A stretch of DNA of 64,000 nucleotides from positions 1-64,000 of the forward strand of contig JANQOE010000003.1 in the NCBI GenBank assembly GCA_028279245.1. Direction: 5' to 3'. Position numbers and translations under genes: made by a program. The stretch's first letter is position 1. Every line of letters starts with the position of its first letter. This document shows positions 34,559 to 43,880 of the stretch, one piece after another. The notes beneath the pieces are model-generated. The model saw only the letters and a program-made list of their open reading frames with translations. It made no database searches and was not told where the DNA came from. Origin of the DNA: Alphaproteobacteria bacterium. GTDB taxonomy: Bacteria > Pseudomonadota > Alphaproteobacteria > UBA6615.

Positions 34559-35424
34559 CCGGTCCGGACACCGAAGCCCGCAAACAAGAAGCCGCCGCCT
34601 GGTTCGAACAGCTCCGTGACCGGATCTGCGCTGCCTTCGAGGAGCTGGAGGACTCACTTACCGGCACCCACAGCGACCGTCCCGCCGGCCGGTTCGAGCG
34701 CAAGAGTTGGCAGCGCGATACCGGCGGCGATGAACAGGGTGGCGGCGGCACCATGTCGATCATGCGCGGCCGGGTGTTCGAGAAGGTCGGCGTCAACATC
34801 TCGACCGTGTCCGGGACCTTCTCTGAAGAGTTTCGCGCCCGCATCCCCGGTGCTGCCGAGGACGGCCGGTTCTGGGCCAGCGGCGTCTCCCTGGTGGCCC
34901 ATATGTGCTCGCCCCTGGTGCCGGCGGTCCATATGAACACCCGCCACATCGTCACCACGGAATCCTGGTTCGGCGGCGGCGCCGATCTGACACCGATGGT
35001 CCCGGAGGACGAGGACACCGAGACCTTCCACGCCGCCTTTCGCCAGGCTTGCGACCAGCATGACCCCAGCTACTACGAGAAATACAAGAAGTGGTGCGAC
35101 GAATACTTCTATCTGCCCCACCGCGGTGAGCCGCGCGGGATCGGCGGCATTTTTTATGACAATCTGAACACCGGTGACTGGACCGCCGATTTCGCCTTCA
35201 CCCAGGATATCGGCCGGGCCTTTCTGGAGGTCTACCCCAAGATCGCCCGGCGGCGCATGAACGAGCCCTGGACCGAGGCCCAGCGGGAACACCAACTGGT
35301 CCGCCGCGGCCGCTATGTGGAGTTCAACCTGCTCTACGACCGGGGCACCCAATTCGGTCTGAAGACCGGCGGCAACGTTGAGGCTATTCTCATGTCGATG
35401 CCGCCCACGGCCAAGTGGCCTTGA
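34555..35424 (+). CDS. hemF: Oxygen-dependent coproporphyrinogen III oxidase
   Basis: [31 protein letters not shown]-type region, [35 protein letters not shown]. Confidence 0.97.
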   Translation: MTGPDTEARKQEAAAWFEQLRDRICAAFEELEDSLTGTHSDRPAGRFERKSWQRDTGGDEQGGGGTMSIMRGRVFEKVGVNISTVSGTFSEEFRARIPGAAEDGRFWASGVSLVAHMCSPLVPAVHMNTRHIVTTESWFGGGADLTPMVPEDEDTETFHAAFRQACDQHDPSYYEKYKKWCDEYFYLPHRGEPRGIGGIFYDNLNTGDWTADFAFTQDIGRAFLEVYPKIARRRMNEPWTEAQREHQLVRRGRYVEFNLLYDRGTQFGLKTGGNVEAILMSMPPTAKWP

Positions 35425-35463
35425 CCCTCACGCGGCGCCAACAACAAGGGAGAATCCCCCGGC

Positions 35464-36006
35464 ATGCTGCGTCTTTTTCAGGCCGCCTCGCTGGCCGCTT
35501 TCATCCTGCTATGCCCCCTGGGGGCGGCCGCCCAGGATCTGCCGCTCAACACATTCTTCGGTAAATACGCCGGGTCCGGCATTGCCGAAGATGCGGACAG
35601 CCTCTATTTCGGAGTGACCGTCCGCGATCTCGACGTCGACATCGGCCCGGAGGGCGATGGCTTCTACGTCGAGTGGACCAGCGTCATTCGCGCCGGTGGC
35701 GACCCGAGTAATCCGGACGTGCGCCGCCGCACCACCCGCGCCAGCTTCGCCACCAGCAACCGCCCGGGGGTCTATCTGGCGCCGGCCAGCGGCAGCCCGA
35801 TCGATGGAGAACCGGTCAACTGGGCCTATATCAGCGGCAATACGCTATCGGTTAACGTCTTTGTGATACGGGAAGACGGCGGTTACGAGGTCCAGTCCTA
35901 CGATCGGACCTTGACCGGCGGCGGCATGCAGCTTGAGTTCACCCGCATCCGCGACGGTGAAGCGGTGCGGTCCGTCGAAGGCCAGTTGGTCAAAACGGCA
36001 AACTGA
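35464..36006 (+). CDS. Secreted protein of unknown function (tandem paralogue A)
   Basis: Signal peptide; FFGKYAGSGIAED; SGNTLSVNVFVI; DRTLTGGGM. Aligns by eye to the next ORF. Confidence 0.75.
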   Translation: MLRLFQAASLAAFILLCPLGAAAQDLPLNTFFGKYAGSGIAEDADSLYFGVTVRDLDVDIGPEGDGFYVEWTSVIRAGGDPSNPDVRRRTTRASFATSNRPGVYLAPASGSPIDGEPVNWAYISGNTLSVNVFVIREDGGYEVQSYDRTLTGGGMQLEFTRIRDGEAVRSVEGQLVKTAN

Positions 36007-36033
36007 TGCGCCCGGCGCGCAGGAGACACACTG

Positions 36034-36597
36034 ATGAGATATGGCCTGCAGCTTCTCGTCCTGATCTTCGGCCTGACGCTAGGCCAGGTCGCATCGGCAC
36101 AAGCGGCAATCGAACGGTTCTTCGGTGACTATGTCGGCAGCGGTGTCGCCGAGCGTGATGGCGCCGCGACCACCCAGCAGCGCGACATGGATGTCAGCCT
36201 GGAAAGCTATAAGGACAAGGGCTTCACCCTGAAGTGGATTACCGTGGTCCGCGGTAACGATGGCGAACGCACCGGCGACGACATCCGTCGGCGGGAGATC
36301 GAAGAGAGTTTCCTCCCGTCGGAGTCAAACCCGAACCTCTTCATCCTCGCGCCGCGCGGCGGCTTGTTCACCAAGGCAGAGTTACCCAACCCATTGGAAG
36401 GCGACCCCATGCGCTGGGCGACGATCGACGGCGACACCCTGTCCGTCTATTCCCTTGGCATCAACGGTGACGGCCGTTCCGAGATGCAGATCTATCATCG
36501 CACCCTGACCGACAACGGCATGGATGTGAGCTTCCTGCGTCTCCAGGATGAAGAGATCCAGTTGCGCGTCGTCGGTGAGCTCGTAAAGACCAACTAG
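36034..36597 (+). CDS. Secreted protein of unknown function (tandem paralogue B)
   Basis: Signal peptide; FFGDYVGSGVAER; DGDTLSVYSLGI; HRTLTDNGM. Confidence 0.75.
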   Translation: MRYGLQLLVLIFGLTLGQVASAQAAIERFFGDYVGSGVAERDGAATTQQRDMDVSLESYKDKGFTLKWITVVRGNDGERTGDDIRRREIEESFLPSESNPNLFILAPRGGLFTKAELPNPLEGDPMRWATIDGDTLSVYSLGINGDGRSEMQIYHRTLTDNGMDVSFLRLQDEEIQLRVVGELVKTN

Positions 36598-37850
36598 GCG
36601 GACGCCACCCGCGCCCTTAGCCAGTCGAGACACGCCGCCCGGTCCGGCTCGAATCCAGCGCCGATCCACCACTGCTCTGCTTCCTCAAGCAAGTCGCCCA
36701 CCGGCGGCCCCGCCGCCACGCCCAGCGCCAGCACATCCCGCCCTTGCAGCGGAAACTCCGGAACAGTCCAACGTAACGGCAGTGCGAGCGCCGCCCGCCA
36801 CGGCGCTTCGTCGCCCGCCCGGCCCCCAGCGATATGTTCCGCCCATGTCAGCAAGAGCGTGTCGGTGTAGCGCTCGGCGCCGCGGCGGTAGAGCAGCTCT
36901 TTCAGTTGGTTCTCCGTCGCGGTCGCGGCGGACCAGCCAACTGTAACGGCGCCACGCAGCCGGGTCCGTTCCCGGTTCGAAAGACGCAGCCGGTCGGCGA
37001 CCCCGTCGATGCCGGCGCGATCAGTCTGCAGCACTGCGGCCAAACGCCGCAGACCCGAAGACTCCACACCTTCGGATTCCAGCGGCACCAACGCGCGCAG
37101 CCGGTCGCAAGCGCCAGCCTCCGGTAGGATGACCCGCAACACGCCCGTGCGCGCCATCAAGTCGAACGCACCGGCCGGGTCCGGCGCCTGCAGGGTCCGC
37201 AGCACCTCGCCCGCGACCCGCTCGCCGGACAGATCCGGCAACAGGTCCGCCAATGCGGTGCACGCCTCTAACGCGGCAGGGTCGGGTGCCCCTTGGCCGT
37301 AATAGGCATGTAGTCGGAAGAACCGGAGAACTCGCAGCACGTCCTCGCGGATGCGCGCCACCGGCTCGCCGACAAACCGCACCAGACCCGCGCGCAGATC
37401 GGCCAGCCCGCCGACCGGATCAAACACCCGCCCGTCCGCGTCACAGAATATGACATTGATCGTGAAGTCACGGCGCCGCGCGTCTGCCTCCCAGTCATCC
37501 GTGAACGCCACCTGCGCATGCCGCCCATAGGTCTGGACATCGACCCGCAGTGTGGTGATCTCGAAGTGGTCCCAGTCACCGCCGGGTGCTACCGCGGTCA
37601 CCGTGCCGTGCGAGAGGCCCGTCGGCACGGTATGCACGCCGGCCGCTTCGAGTTTTTCGATCACCTGCTCCGGCGGCAACTCGGTCGCGATGTCGATGTC
37701 TTTCACCGGCCGTCCAAGAATCGCATCGCGCACGCAACCGCCGACAAACAACGCGCGCGCACCGTCTCGGTTGAGTGTTTGCATCACCCGCTGCGTCTCG
37801 GCAGCGGTCATCCACGACTGTGGCTGCAGCCGCTCCGCCTCTTGGATCAT
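36594..37850 (-). CDS. cca: CCA tRNA nucleotidyltransferase / poly(A) polymerase family
   Basis: ALFVGGCVRDAILGRPVKDIDIATELPPEQV, RRRDFTINVIFCDADGRVFDPVGGLADL. Confidence 0.93.
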   Translation of the reverse strand: MIQEAERLQPQSWMTAAETQRVMQTLNRDGARALFVGGCVRDAILGRPVKDIDIATELPPEQVIEKLEAAGVHTVPTGLSHGTVTAVAPGGDWDHFEITTLRVDVQTYGRHAQVAFTDDWEADARRRDFTINVIFCDADGRVFDPVGGLADLRAGLVRFVGEPVARIREDVLRVLRFFRLHAYYGQGAPDPAALEACTALADLLPDLSGERVAGEVLRTLQAPDPAGAFDLMARTGVLRVILPEAGACDRLRALVPLESEGVESSGLRRLAAVLQTDRAGIDGVADRLRLSNRERTRLRGAVTVGWSAATATENQLKELLYRRGAERYTDTLLLTWAEHIAGGRAGDEAPWRAALALPLRWTVPEFPLQGRDVLALGVAAGPPVGDLLEEAEQWWIGAGFEPDRAACLDWLRARVASA

Positions 37851-38041
37851 CCGCTTTGCAGGAACGGCAACGAAAACAGGCCGGCGATAACCAGCAACAA
37901 CCCGGCCCCGATCAGCCAGAACCAAGGTCCCTCGTTGAGGTTTGCCAGACCGGGCCGCCCCCGCGTTAGCAGCCGCCAGCCGACATAGATGACGAACGGC
38001 GCCGCGATCGGCAGCACCACCTGCAGCAAGATACGAGTCAT
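37847..38041 (-). CDS. Small two-TM protein, DUF6111-like
   Basis: 64 aa with two hydrophobic segments; overlaps the cca start by 4 nt and sits in the NUDIX-cca operon. Confidence 0.65.
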   Translation of the reverse strand: MTRILLQVVLPIAAPFVIYVGWRLLTRGRPGLANLNEGPWFWLIGAGLLLVIAGLFSLPFLQSG

Positions 38042-38631
38042 GTCTTCAGCACGTCATGCAAGTTGACCAACATGCCGGCAGTCGCCCCCCAGATGTATCG
38101 GTTCTCGTACGGCAGCACATAGTATTCGCGGTTCTGTCCGCGGAACACGCGGCTGTGCCGTTCGTGATTGCTCGCGTCCAACACATAAGACAACGGCACT
38201 TCGAACACCTCCGCAACTTCGAACGCATCGAGGCGTACGGGAAAACCTGGCTGCACGAAACCGACCACGGGCGTTATCTCGAACCCGGTCCGGGTCCGGT
38301 AGGTATCGAGCCGGCCGACCAGTTCAACCTGCTGCGACGGCAACCCGATCTCCTCCTCTGTTTCCCGCAACGCCGTGGCCTCGTGGCTGCTGTCGTGCAA
38401 CTCCACCCGTCCGCCGGGAAAACTGATCTGACCGGCGTGATCGCGCAAATGATTGGTCCGCTGTGTCAACAGCACCGTCGCGCCACTCGCATGTTCGACG
38501 ATCGGCACCAGCACCGCCGCCGGGACCAAGGTCCGGGCGACACCCATGCCGGGGTTGAGGTCATGATCGCCGCGCCGTTGCTGGCCACCGTTGCCGCCCG
38601 AGGCAAGCCGCTGCGCCAAGTCGCGCCTCAT
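38038..38631 (-). CDS. CoA pyrophosphatase (NUDIX hydrolase)
   Basis: GQISFPGGRVELHDSSHEATALRETEEEIGL NUDIX box. Confidence 0.93.
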   Translation of the reverse strand: MRRDLAQRLASGGNGGQQRRGDHDLNPGMGVARTLVPAAVLVPIVEHASGATVLLTQRTNHLRDHAGQISFPGGRVELHDSSHEATALRETEEEIGLPSQQVELVGRLDTYRTRTGFEITPVVGFVQPGFPVRLDAFEVAEVFEVPLSYVLDASNHERHSRVFRGQNREYYVLPYENRYIWGATAGMLVNLHDVLKT

Positions 38632-39203
38632 TCGGCGTCCACCCGGTCGCCGAGCCCGAAGAATTTGCCGTTACTCCACACGCCGAACCTGTCCGCGTTC
38701 TCGTCGCTCCCGTTCTCACCCAGTTCCACCAGCTCATAGTAGACCGGGCGCACGATCAGCGCCTCCAGTCCATCCCTGACCATCACATAGGGTGCGGGTC
38801 CACCCCGGTCAGCCGACCCACCGACGCGCAAGGGATGTTCCATGTCGAGTGGCACCGTTTCGTCCAAATTGGTCAGAAACCGAACGGTCTGCTTGCGACC
38901 GCTGCCGGCAACGGTCAGCGCCACGGCGGTAAAAGGTACGTCATCGACATCGATTCGCCCTTTTTCCACGGGAGTTTGCAGCCAGAATTGTCCCTTCGGG
39001 TCTTTACACAGCACCGAGGCGAACAACTTGACCAAAGCCGGTCGCAAGATGGGTGTGCCGCGATAATGCCATTCACCATCGCGTGTGATACGTATGTGGT
39101 AGTGCCCATGGTCAACCGGCGTCCGTTGAGAGTTATTCGTCGAGCGCTGCAGCCGCTCCGCAATTGCGTCAGGCTGACTGGATTGCCCTGTCATACGCCG
39201 CAT
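38628..39203 (-). CDS. DUF1285 domain protein
   Basis: DGEWHYRGTPILRPALVKLFASVLCKDPKGQFWLQTPVEKGRIDVDDVPF is DUF1285-like. Start at 39203 or 39194. Confidence 0.85.
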   Translation of the reverse strand: MRRMTGQSSQPDAIAERLQRSTNNSQRTPVDHGHYHIRITRDGEWHYRGTPILRPALVKLFASVLCKDPKGQFWLQTPVEKGRIDVDDVPFTAVALTVAGSGRKQTVRFLTNLDETVPLDMEHPLRVGGSADRGGPAPYVMVRDGLEALIVRPVYYELVELGENGSDENADRFGVWSNGKFFGLGDRVDAE

Positions 39204-39225
39204 CCCTAGTCCGAGGAGTAGTCTT

Positions 39226-40254
39226 TTGGTCACAAACGAAATGACTGTCGAGGGCCAGCGTACCGACGACAAGTCCTTTGACAGCCTACTCAATGAAATA
39301 GAGTTGCTCGGCCGGCGCCTGACCGATGTGCGCAGCAGCATTGGCCGCGTCATTTTCGGCCAGCAGGAAGTGATCGACGAAGCGCTGATCACGCTGCTGT
39401 CGGGCGGGCATGTGTTGCTGGTCGGCGTCCCCGGTCTCGCCAAGACGCGGCTGGTCGAAGTGCTCGGCACGGTCTTCGGACTGGAAGATCGGCGCATCCA
39501 ATGCACACCGGATCTGATGCCGGCTGACATCCTAGGCAGCGAGGTGTTGGAGCAAGACGACGACGGCCGCCGCGCCTTCCGCTTCATCAAGGGGCCGATC
39601 TTCACCCAGTTGTTGATGGCCGACGAAATCAACCGCGCCAGCCCGCGCACCCAGTCGGCATTACTGCAGGCGATGCAAGAACATCGGGTGTCGGTCGCCG
39701 GCGACGATCGGCCATTGCCGACCCCGTTCCATGTCTTGGCGACCCAGAACCCGTTAGAGCAAGAAGGCACCTACCCCTTGCCGGAAGCGCAACTCGACCG
39801 CTTCTTCATGCAGATCGACGTGACCTATCCGGACCAGGACGCCGAACGCCAGATGCTGCTGGCGACCACCGGTATCAGTGAGGATCGCGCTGACCAGGTG
39901 ATGGATGCGCAGCAACTGATCAGCGCGCAAAAGATGATTCGCCACATTCCGGTCGGCGAAAGTGTCGTCAACGCCATTCTGCAGTTGGTGCGCGATGCGC
40001 GTCCCGGCGTCTCCCAACGCGACGACATCGTGCGCCACATCGCCTGGGGCCCCGGTCCGCGCGCCAGTCAATGCCTGATGCTCGCCTGCCGCGCCCGCGC
40101 CGTCTTGCAAGGCCGCCTTTCGCCTTCCGTCGACGATGTGCTGGCACTCGCCGGACCGGTGCTGCGGCACCGCATGGCGCTCAACTTCGCGGCGCGCGCC
40201 GACTCCGTGTCGGTCGCCGACGTGATTGAGCAACTGTGTGTCCCGCTGCGCTAG
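39226..40254 (+). CDS. MoxR family AAA+ ATPase
   Basis: LLVGVPGLAKTRLVEVLG Walker A, RIQCTPDLMPADILGSEV, LMADEINRASPRTQSALLQAMQE. TTG 39226 or ATG 39241 start. Confidence 0.95.
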   Translation: MVTNEMTVEGQRTDDKSFDSLLNEIELLGRRLTDVRSSIGRVIFGQQEVIDEALITLLSGGHVLLVGVPGLAKTRLVEVLGTVFGLEDRRIQCTPDLMPADILGSEVLEQDDDGRRAFRFIKGPIFTQLLMADEINRASPRTQSALLQAMQEHRVSVAGDDRPLPTPFHVLATQNPLEQEGTYPLPEAQLDRFFMQIDVTYPDQDAERQMLLATTGISEDRADQVMDAQQLISAQKMIRHIPVGESVVNAILQLVRDARPGVSQRDDIVRHIAWGPGPRASQCLMLACRARAVLQGRLSPSVDDVLALAGPVLRHRMALNFAARADSVSVADVIEQLCVPLR

Positions 40255-40263
40255 CCGCCGTTG

Positions 40264-41172
40264 ATGCCATCGCCGCAACGCCCCGTCGAACGGCACCACG
40301 CTGAAGCCCTCGCGGCGACGCTGCCGCCGCTGTTGGTAGCGGCCGAACGGGTTGCGGCGACGGTCGCCCAGGGCGTGCATGGCCGCCGCCGCGTCGGCCA
40401 GGGCGAAACCTTCTGGCAATACCGCCACTACGAAATCGGCGATCAGCCAAACCGCATCGACTGGCGCCGCTCCGCCCTCGGCGATGAGGTCTTCGTCCGC
40501 GAAACCGAATGGGAGGCGGCGCAGAGTGTCTGGCTGTGGCACGACACCTCCGCGTCGATGGACTACGCCAGCGGCGACTGGCCGGCCAAAGGTCACCGCG
40601 CCGCGTTGCTGACCATCGCCTTGATGGCCTTGCTGGTGCGTGGCGGTGAACGCATTGCACTTCTCGGCGCGGAGGGTCCGCCAAGCAGCGGCAACGCGGC
40701 ACTGCATCGCCTGGCGGAAACGGCAATCCACAGGCTCGTCACCGCCGACGAGGACACCGTCGACAGCCTGCCGCCGTTAACCCCGCTGCCACGCCACGCC
40801 GCGGTCGTGCTGATCGGCGACTTCCTCGCCCGTCCGGAGGACATCGACCGCGCCATCCGCACCATCTCCGGCCGCGGCGTGCGCGGTCATCTGGTGCAGG
40901 TGCTTGATCCCACGGAAATCGAGATGCCGTTTAGCGGTCGCAACCGTTTCCTCGGCCTGGAAGCCGAGGGCGACCTGCTCGTCGGCCGCGCCGAACAATT
41001 GCGGGCGCCTTATCTCGAACGCCTTGCCGAACTCCAGGCCCGTCTCGCCGACCTGGCCCGCCTCGCCGGTTGGACCTTCGCTGTCCACCGCACCGATCAC
41101 ACACCGCAATCGGCGCTGCTTGCCCTATATATGGCGCTAACCGCACCACGCCCCGTGGAGGCTGTGTGTTAG
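40264..41172 (+). CDS. DUF58 domain protein
   Basis: GRRRVGQGETFWQYRHYEIGDQPNRIDWRRSALGDEVFVRETEWEAAQSVWLWHDTSASM is DUF58 core. Confidence 0.93.
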   Translation: MPSPQRPVERHHAEALAATLPPLLVAAERVAATVAQGVHGRRRVGQGETFWQYRHYEIGDQPNRIDWRRSALGDEVFVRETEWEAAQSVWLWHDTSASMDYASGDWPAKGHRAALLTIALMALLVRGGERIALLGAEGPPSSGNAALHRLAETAIHRLVTADEDTVDSLPPLTPLPRHAAVVLIGDFLARPEDIDRAIRTISGRGVRGHLVQVLDPTEIEMPFSGRNRFLGLEAEGDLLVGRAEQLRAPYLERLAELQARLADLARLAGWTFAVHRTDHTPQSALLALYMALTAPRPVEAVC

Positions 41173-43880
41173 CTCTCGGCCCGTTGGCTTTCGTTGCGCC
41201 CTGGTTGCTCACCGCATTGGTGACCTTGCCGGTCCTGTGGTGGCTGTTGCGCGCCGTACCCCCATCACCGCGCCGTCTTCCGTTCCCGGCGATCCGCCTG
41301 CTGTTCGGTTTGGAGCGCACTGAGGAGACGCCCCACCGCACGCCCTGGTGGCTGTTGCTGCTGCGTCTACTGATTGCGGCGCTCCTCATCGTCGGCCTCG
41401 CCCACCCCATCCTCAACCCGAGTGCGCGGCTGCAGGGCAGTGGCCCCTTGCTGCTCCTCGTCGACAACGGGTGGGCGGCGGCCAAAGGGTGGGATATCCG
41501 CCAAGCCACCATCGAGGAACAAATCGACGCGGCCGAACGCGATGGTAAGCAGGTCGTGCTACTGCCCACGGCCATCGAAACCACCCGGACCGCGGCGCCG
41601 CCACCCCGTTTGCTGCGCCCCGCCGAGGCGCGCCGCATCGCCCTCAACCTCTCGCCACGCCCGTGGCCGACTGACCGCATCGCCGCCCTCGACCGTCTGG
41701 AAGAGGTGGCGTTCGAGGGCTCGGTGAACGTCATTTGGATCAGCGACGGCCTCGACGCCGACAACGCGTCGGTGGTTGCCGAACGTCTGCAGCGTCTCGG
41801 CTCGCTGACCGTATTGCGCGACGACCTGTTAACCCAGCCTTTCCTGCTGACCGAGCTAGCCAGCGACAGCACCTCCGGCGCCACCATCACCGCGCGCCGC
41901 GGCATGACCGGCAGCGGCAACATCGCCACTGTCACGGCACTGCGCGAAGATGGCCGCATCGTCGCCAGCGAACAGCTCGAATTCGCGCCGGGTGACGACA
42001 TCGCGACCGCGGACTTCGCCCTGCCGGCGGAACTGCGCAACGACATCGCCAGGTTTGTCATCGAGCGCGAATCCAGCGCCGGCGCCGTGATGCTGGTCGA
42101 CGAAGGCTTCCGCCGCCGCCCCATCGGTCTGGTCTCCAGCGAAACCGCCGAACTCAGCCAGCCGCTGCTTGGCGATCTGTATTACCTGGAACGCGCCCTC
42201 GAGCCCTTCACCGAAGTCCGGCGCGGGGTTTTGGAAGAGTTGCTGCGTCGTGATCTGGCGGTCCTCGCCCTCGCCGACATCGGCCGTCTCACCGATGCCG
42301 AGCTGGTGCGTTTGACCGAATGGGTCGACGCTGGCGGCATGCTGGTACGCTTTGCCGGCCCCCGTCTCGCCGACGGCGAAGGTGATCTGCTGCCCGTCAC
42401 CTTGCGCCGCGGCGGTCGCATCTTCGGCGGCGTCATGACCTGGGAGCAACCGGCGCGCCTCGCCCCCTTCGAGCCCGGTACGCCCTTCGAGGGTGTGCCC
42501 ATCCCGCCGGACGTCATTGTCGGTCAGCAAGTCCTCGCCGAACCGACACCCGACCTCAGCAGCAAGACTTGGGCGCGCCTCGAAGACGGCACGCCCCTTG
42601 TCACCGGCGACCGGTTCGGCGCCGGCTGGCTGGTCCTGGTGCACACCACCGCCAACGCCTCCTGGTCAAACCTGTCTCTGTCCGGCCTGTACGTCGACAT
42701 GTTGCGCCGGCTCGTCAATTTGAGCCAAGGCGTCGAAAGCCAGGAGGAAACCGATCAGCCCGTGCCCGCCTACCGTTTGCTGGACGGTTTCGGCCGCCTC
42801 GGCGAACCGAAGGCCGCCGCCGTCACCGTGCTGGGGGCGGCCTTGAATGAAGCGGCAATCGGCCCGGACCTGATCCCCGGCTTCTACGGCACTGAAACGT
42901 CGCGCCGCGCCGTCAACTTGGGCGATGTGATCAACGAACTCGCGCCGCTCGACGATCTGCCGAGCGGCGTCTCGGTCGACGCATACGGTCCGGCCTCCCA
43001 GTTCGACCTGCGCCCCTGGTTGCTCACCACGGCGCTACTCCTGTTACTGGCCGACTTCATCATCAGTCTCGGTCTGCGCGGCCTTATCCGCCCGAGCTTT
43101 GCCACCGGCGCAGCATTGCTCTTCCTGATCCCCCTCGCCGACCAACCGGCCCACGCCCAGTCCGATGACGAATTCGCCTTGGCCGCGACGCTGCAATCGC
43201 GCCTCGCCTACGTGCTGACCGACGACCGACGCATCAACGACATCAGCCACGCCGGTTTGGCCGGCCTGTCCGAGACCCTGCGGGCCCGCACCTCGGTGGA
43301 ACCGGGCGAACCCCTGGGCATCGACATCGAGGCCGACGAGCTGTCCTTCTTTCCGCTGATCTACTGGCCGCTCATCGAAACCGAACCGGCGCCGTCCGAC
43401 GCCACCGTCGCCCGCCTCAACGAATACCTGCGCAACGGCGGCACCATCCTGTTCGACACTCGCGACCAGCAGTTGGCCATAGGCGGCCGCACCCCCGGCA
43501 ACGCCGTGCTGCAACGGGTCGTCGGCGCCCTCGACGTGCCGCCCCTGACCCACGTCCCGCCGGATCATGTGCTGACCAAATCCTTCTATCTGATGCAGGA
43601 TTTCCCCGGCCGTTGGGCCGGCGGCAATCTGTGGGTGCAGCAGCCCGACAGCCGCGTCAACGACGGCGTCTCGCCGATCATCCTCGGCAGCAACGACTAC
43701 GCCGCCGCCTGGGCCGCCGATGAGTTCGGCCGGCCGCTGTTCCCGGCTGTACCCGGCGGCGAACGCCAGCGCGAGATGGCGCTGCGCTTTGGCGTCAACC
43801 TCGTCATGTATGCCCTGACCGGTAATTACAAAGCGGACCAGGTGCACGTCCCAGCGATCCTCGAGCGGCTCGGCCAATGA
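41166..43880 (+). CDS. BatA-N / DUF4159 membrane protein
   Basis: GTG start overlapping DUF58 stop; N-terminal LALGPLAFVAPWLLTALVTLPVLWWLLRAVPPSPRRLPFPAIRLL (BatA-like), C-terminal DUF4159. Confidence 0.88.
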   Translation: MLALGPLAFVAPWLLTALVTLPVLWWLLRAVPPSPRRLPFPAIRLLFGLERTEETPHRTPWWLLLLRLLIAALLIVGLAHPILNPSARLQGSGPLLLLVDNGWAAAKGWDIRQATIEEQIDAAERDGKQVVLLPTAIETTRTAAPPPRLLRPAEARRIALNLSPRPWPTDRIAALDRLEEVAFEGSVNVIWISDGLDADNASVVAERLQRLGSLTVLRDDLLTQPFLLTELASDSTSGATITARRGMTGSGNIATVTALREDGRIVASEQLEFAPGDDIATADFALPAELRNDIARFVIERESSAGAVMLVDEGFRRRPIGLVSSETAELSQPLLGDLYYLERALEPFTEVRRGVLEELLRRDLAVLALADIGRLTDAELVRLTEWVDAGGMLVRFAGPRLADGEGDLLPVTLRRGGRIFGGVMTWEQPARLAPFEPGTPFEGVPIPPDVIVGQQVLAEPTPDLSSKTWARLEDGTPLVTGDRFGAGWLVLVHTTANASWSNLSLSGLYVDMLRRLVNLSQGVESQEETDQPVPAYRLLDGFGRLGEPKAAAVTVLGAALNEAAIGPDLIPGFYGTETSRRAVNLGDVINELAPLDDLPSGVSVDAYGPASQFDLRPWLLTTALLLLLADFIISLGLRGLIRPSFATGAALLFLIPLADQPAHAQSDDEFALAATLQSRLAYVLTDDRRINDISHAGLAGLSETLRARTSVEPGEPLGIDIEADELSFFPLIYWPLIETEPAPSDATVARLNEYLRNGGTILFDTRDQQLAIGGRTPGNAVLQRVVGALDVPPLTHVPPDHVLTKSFYLMQDFPGRWAGGNLWVQQPDSRVNDGVSPIILGSNDYAAAWAADEFGRPLFPAVPGGERQREMALRFGVNLVMYALTGNYKADQVHVPAILERLGQ

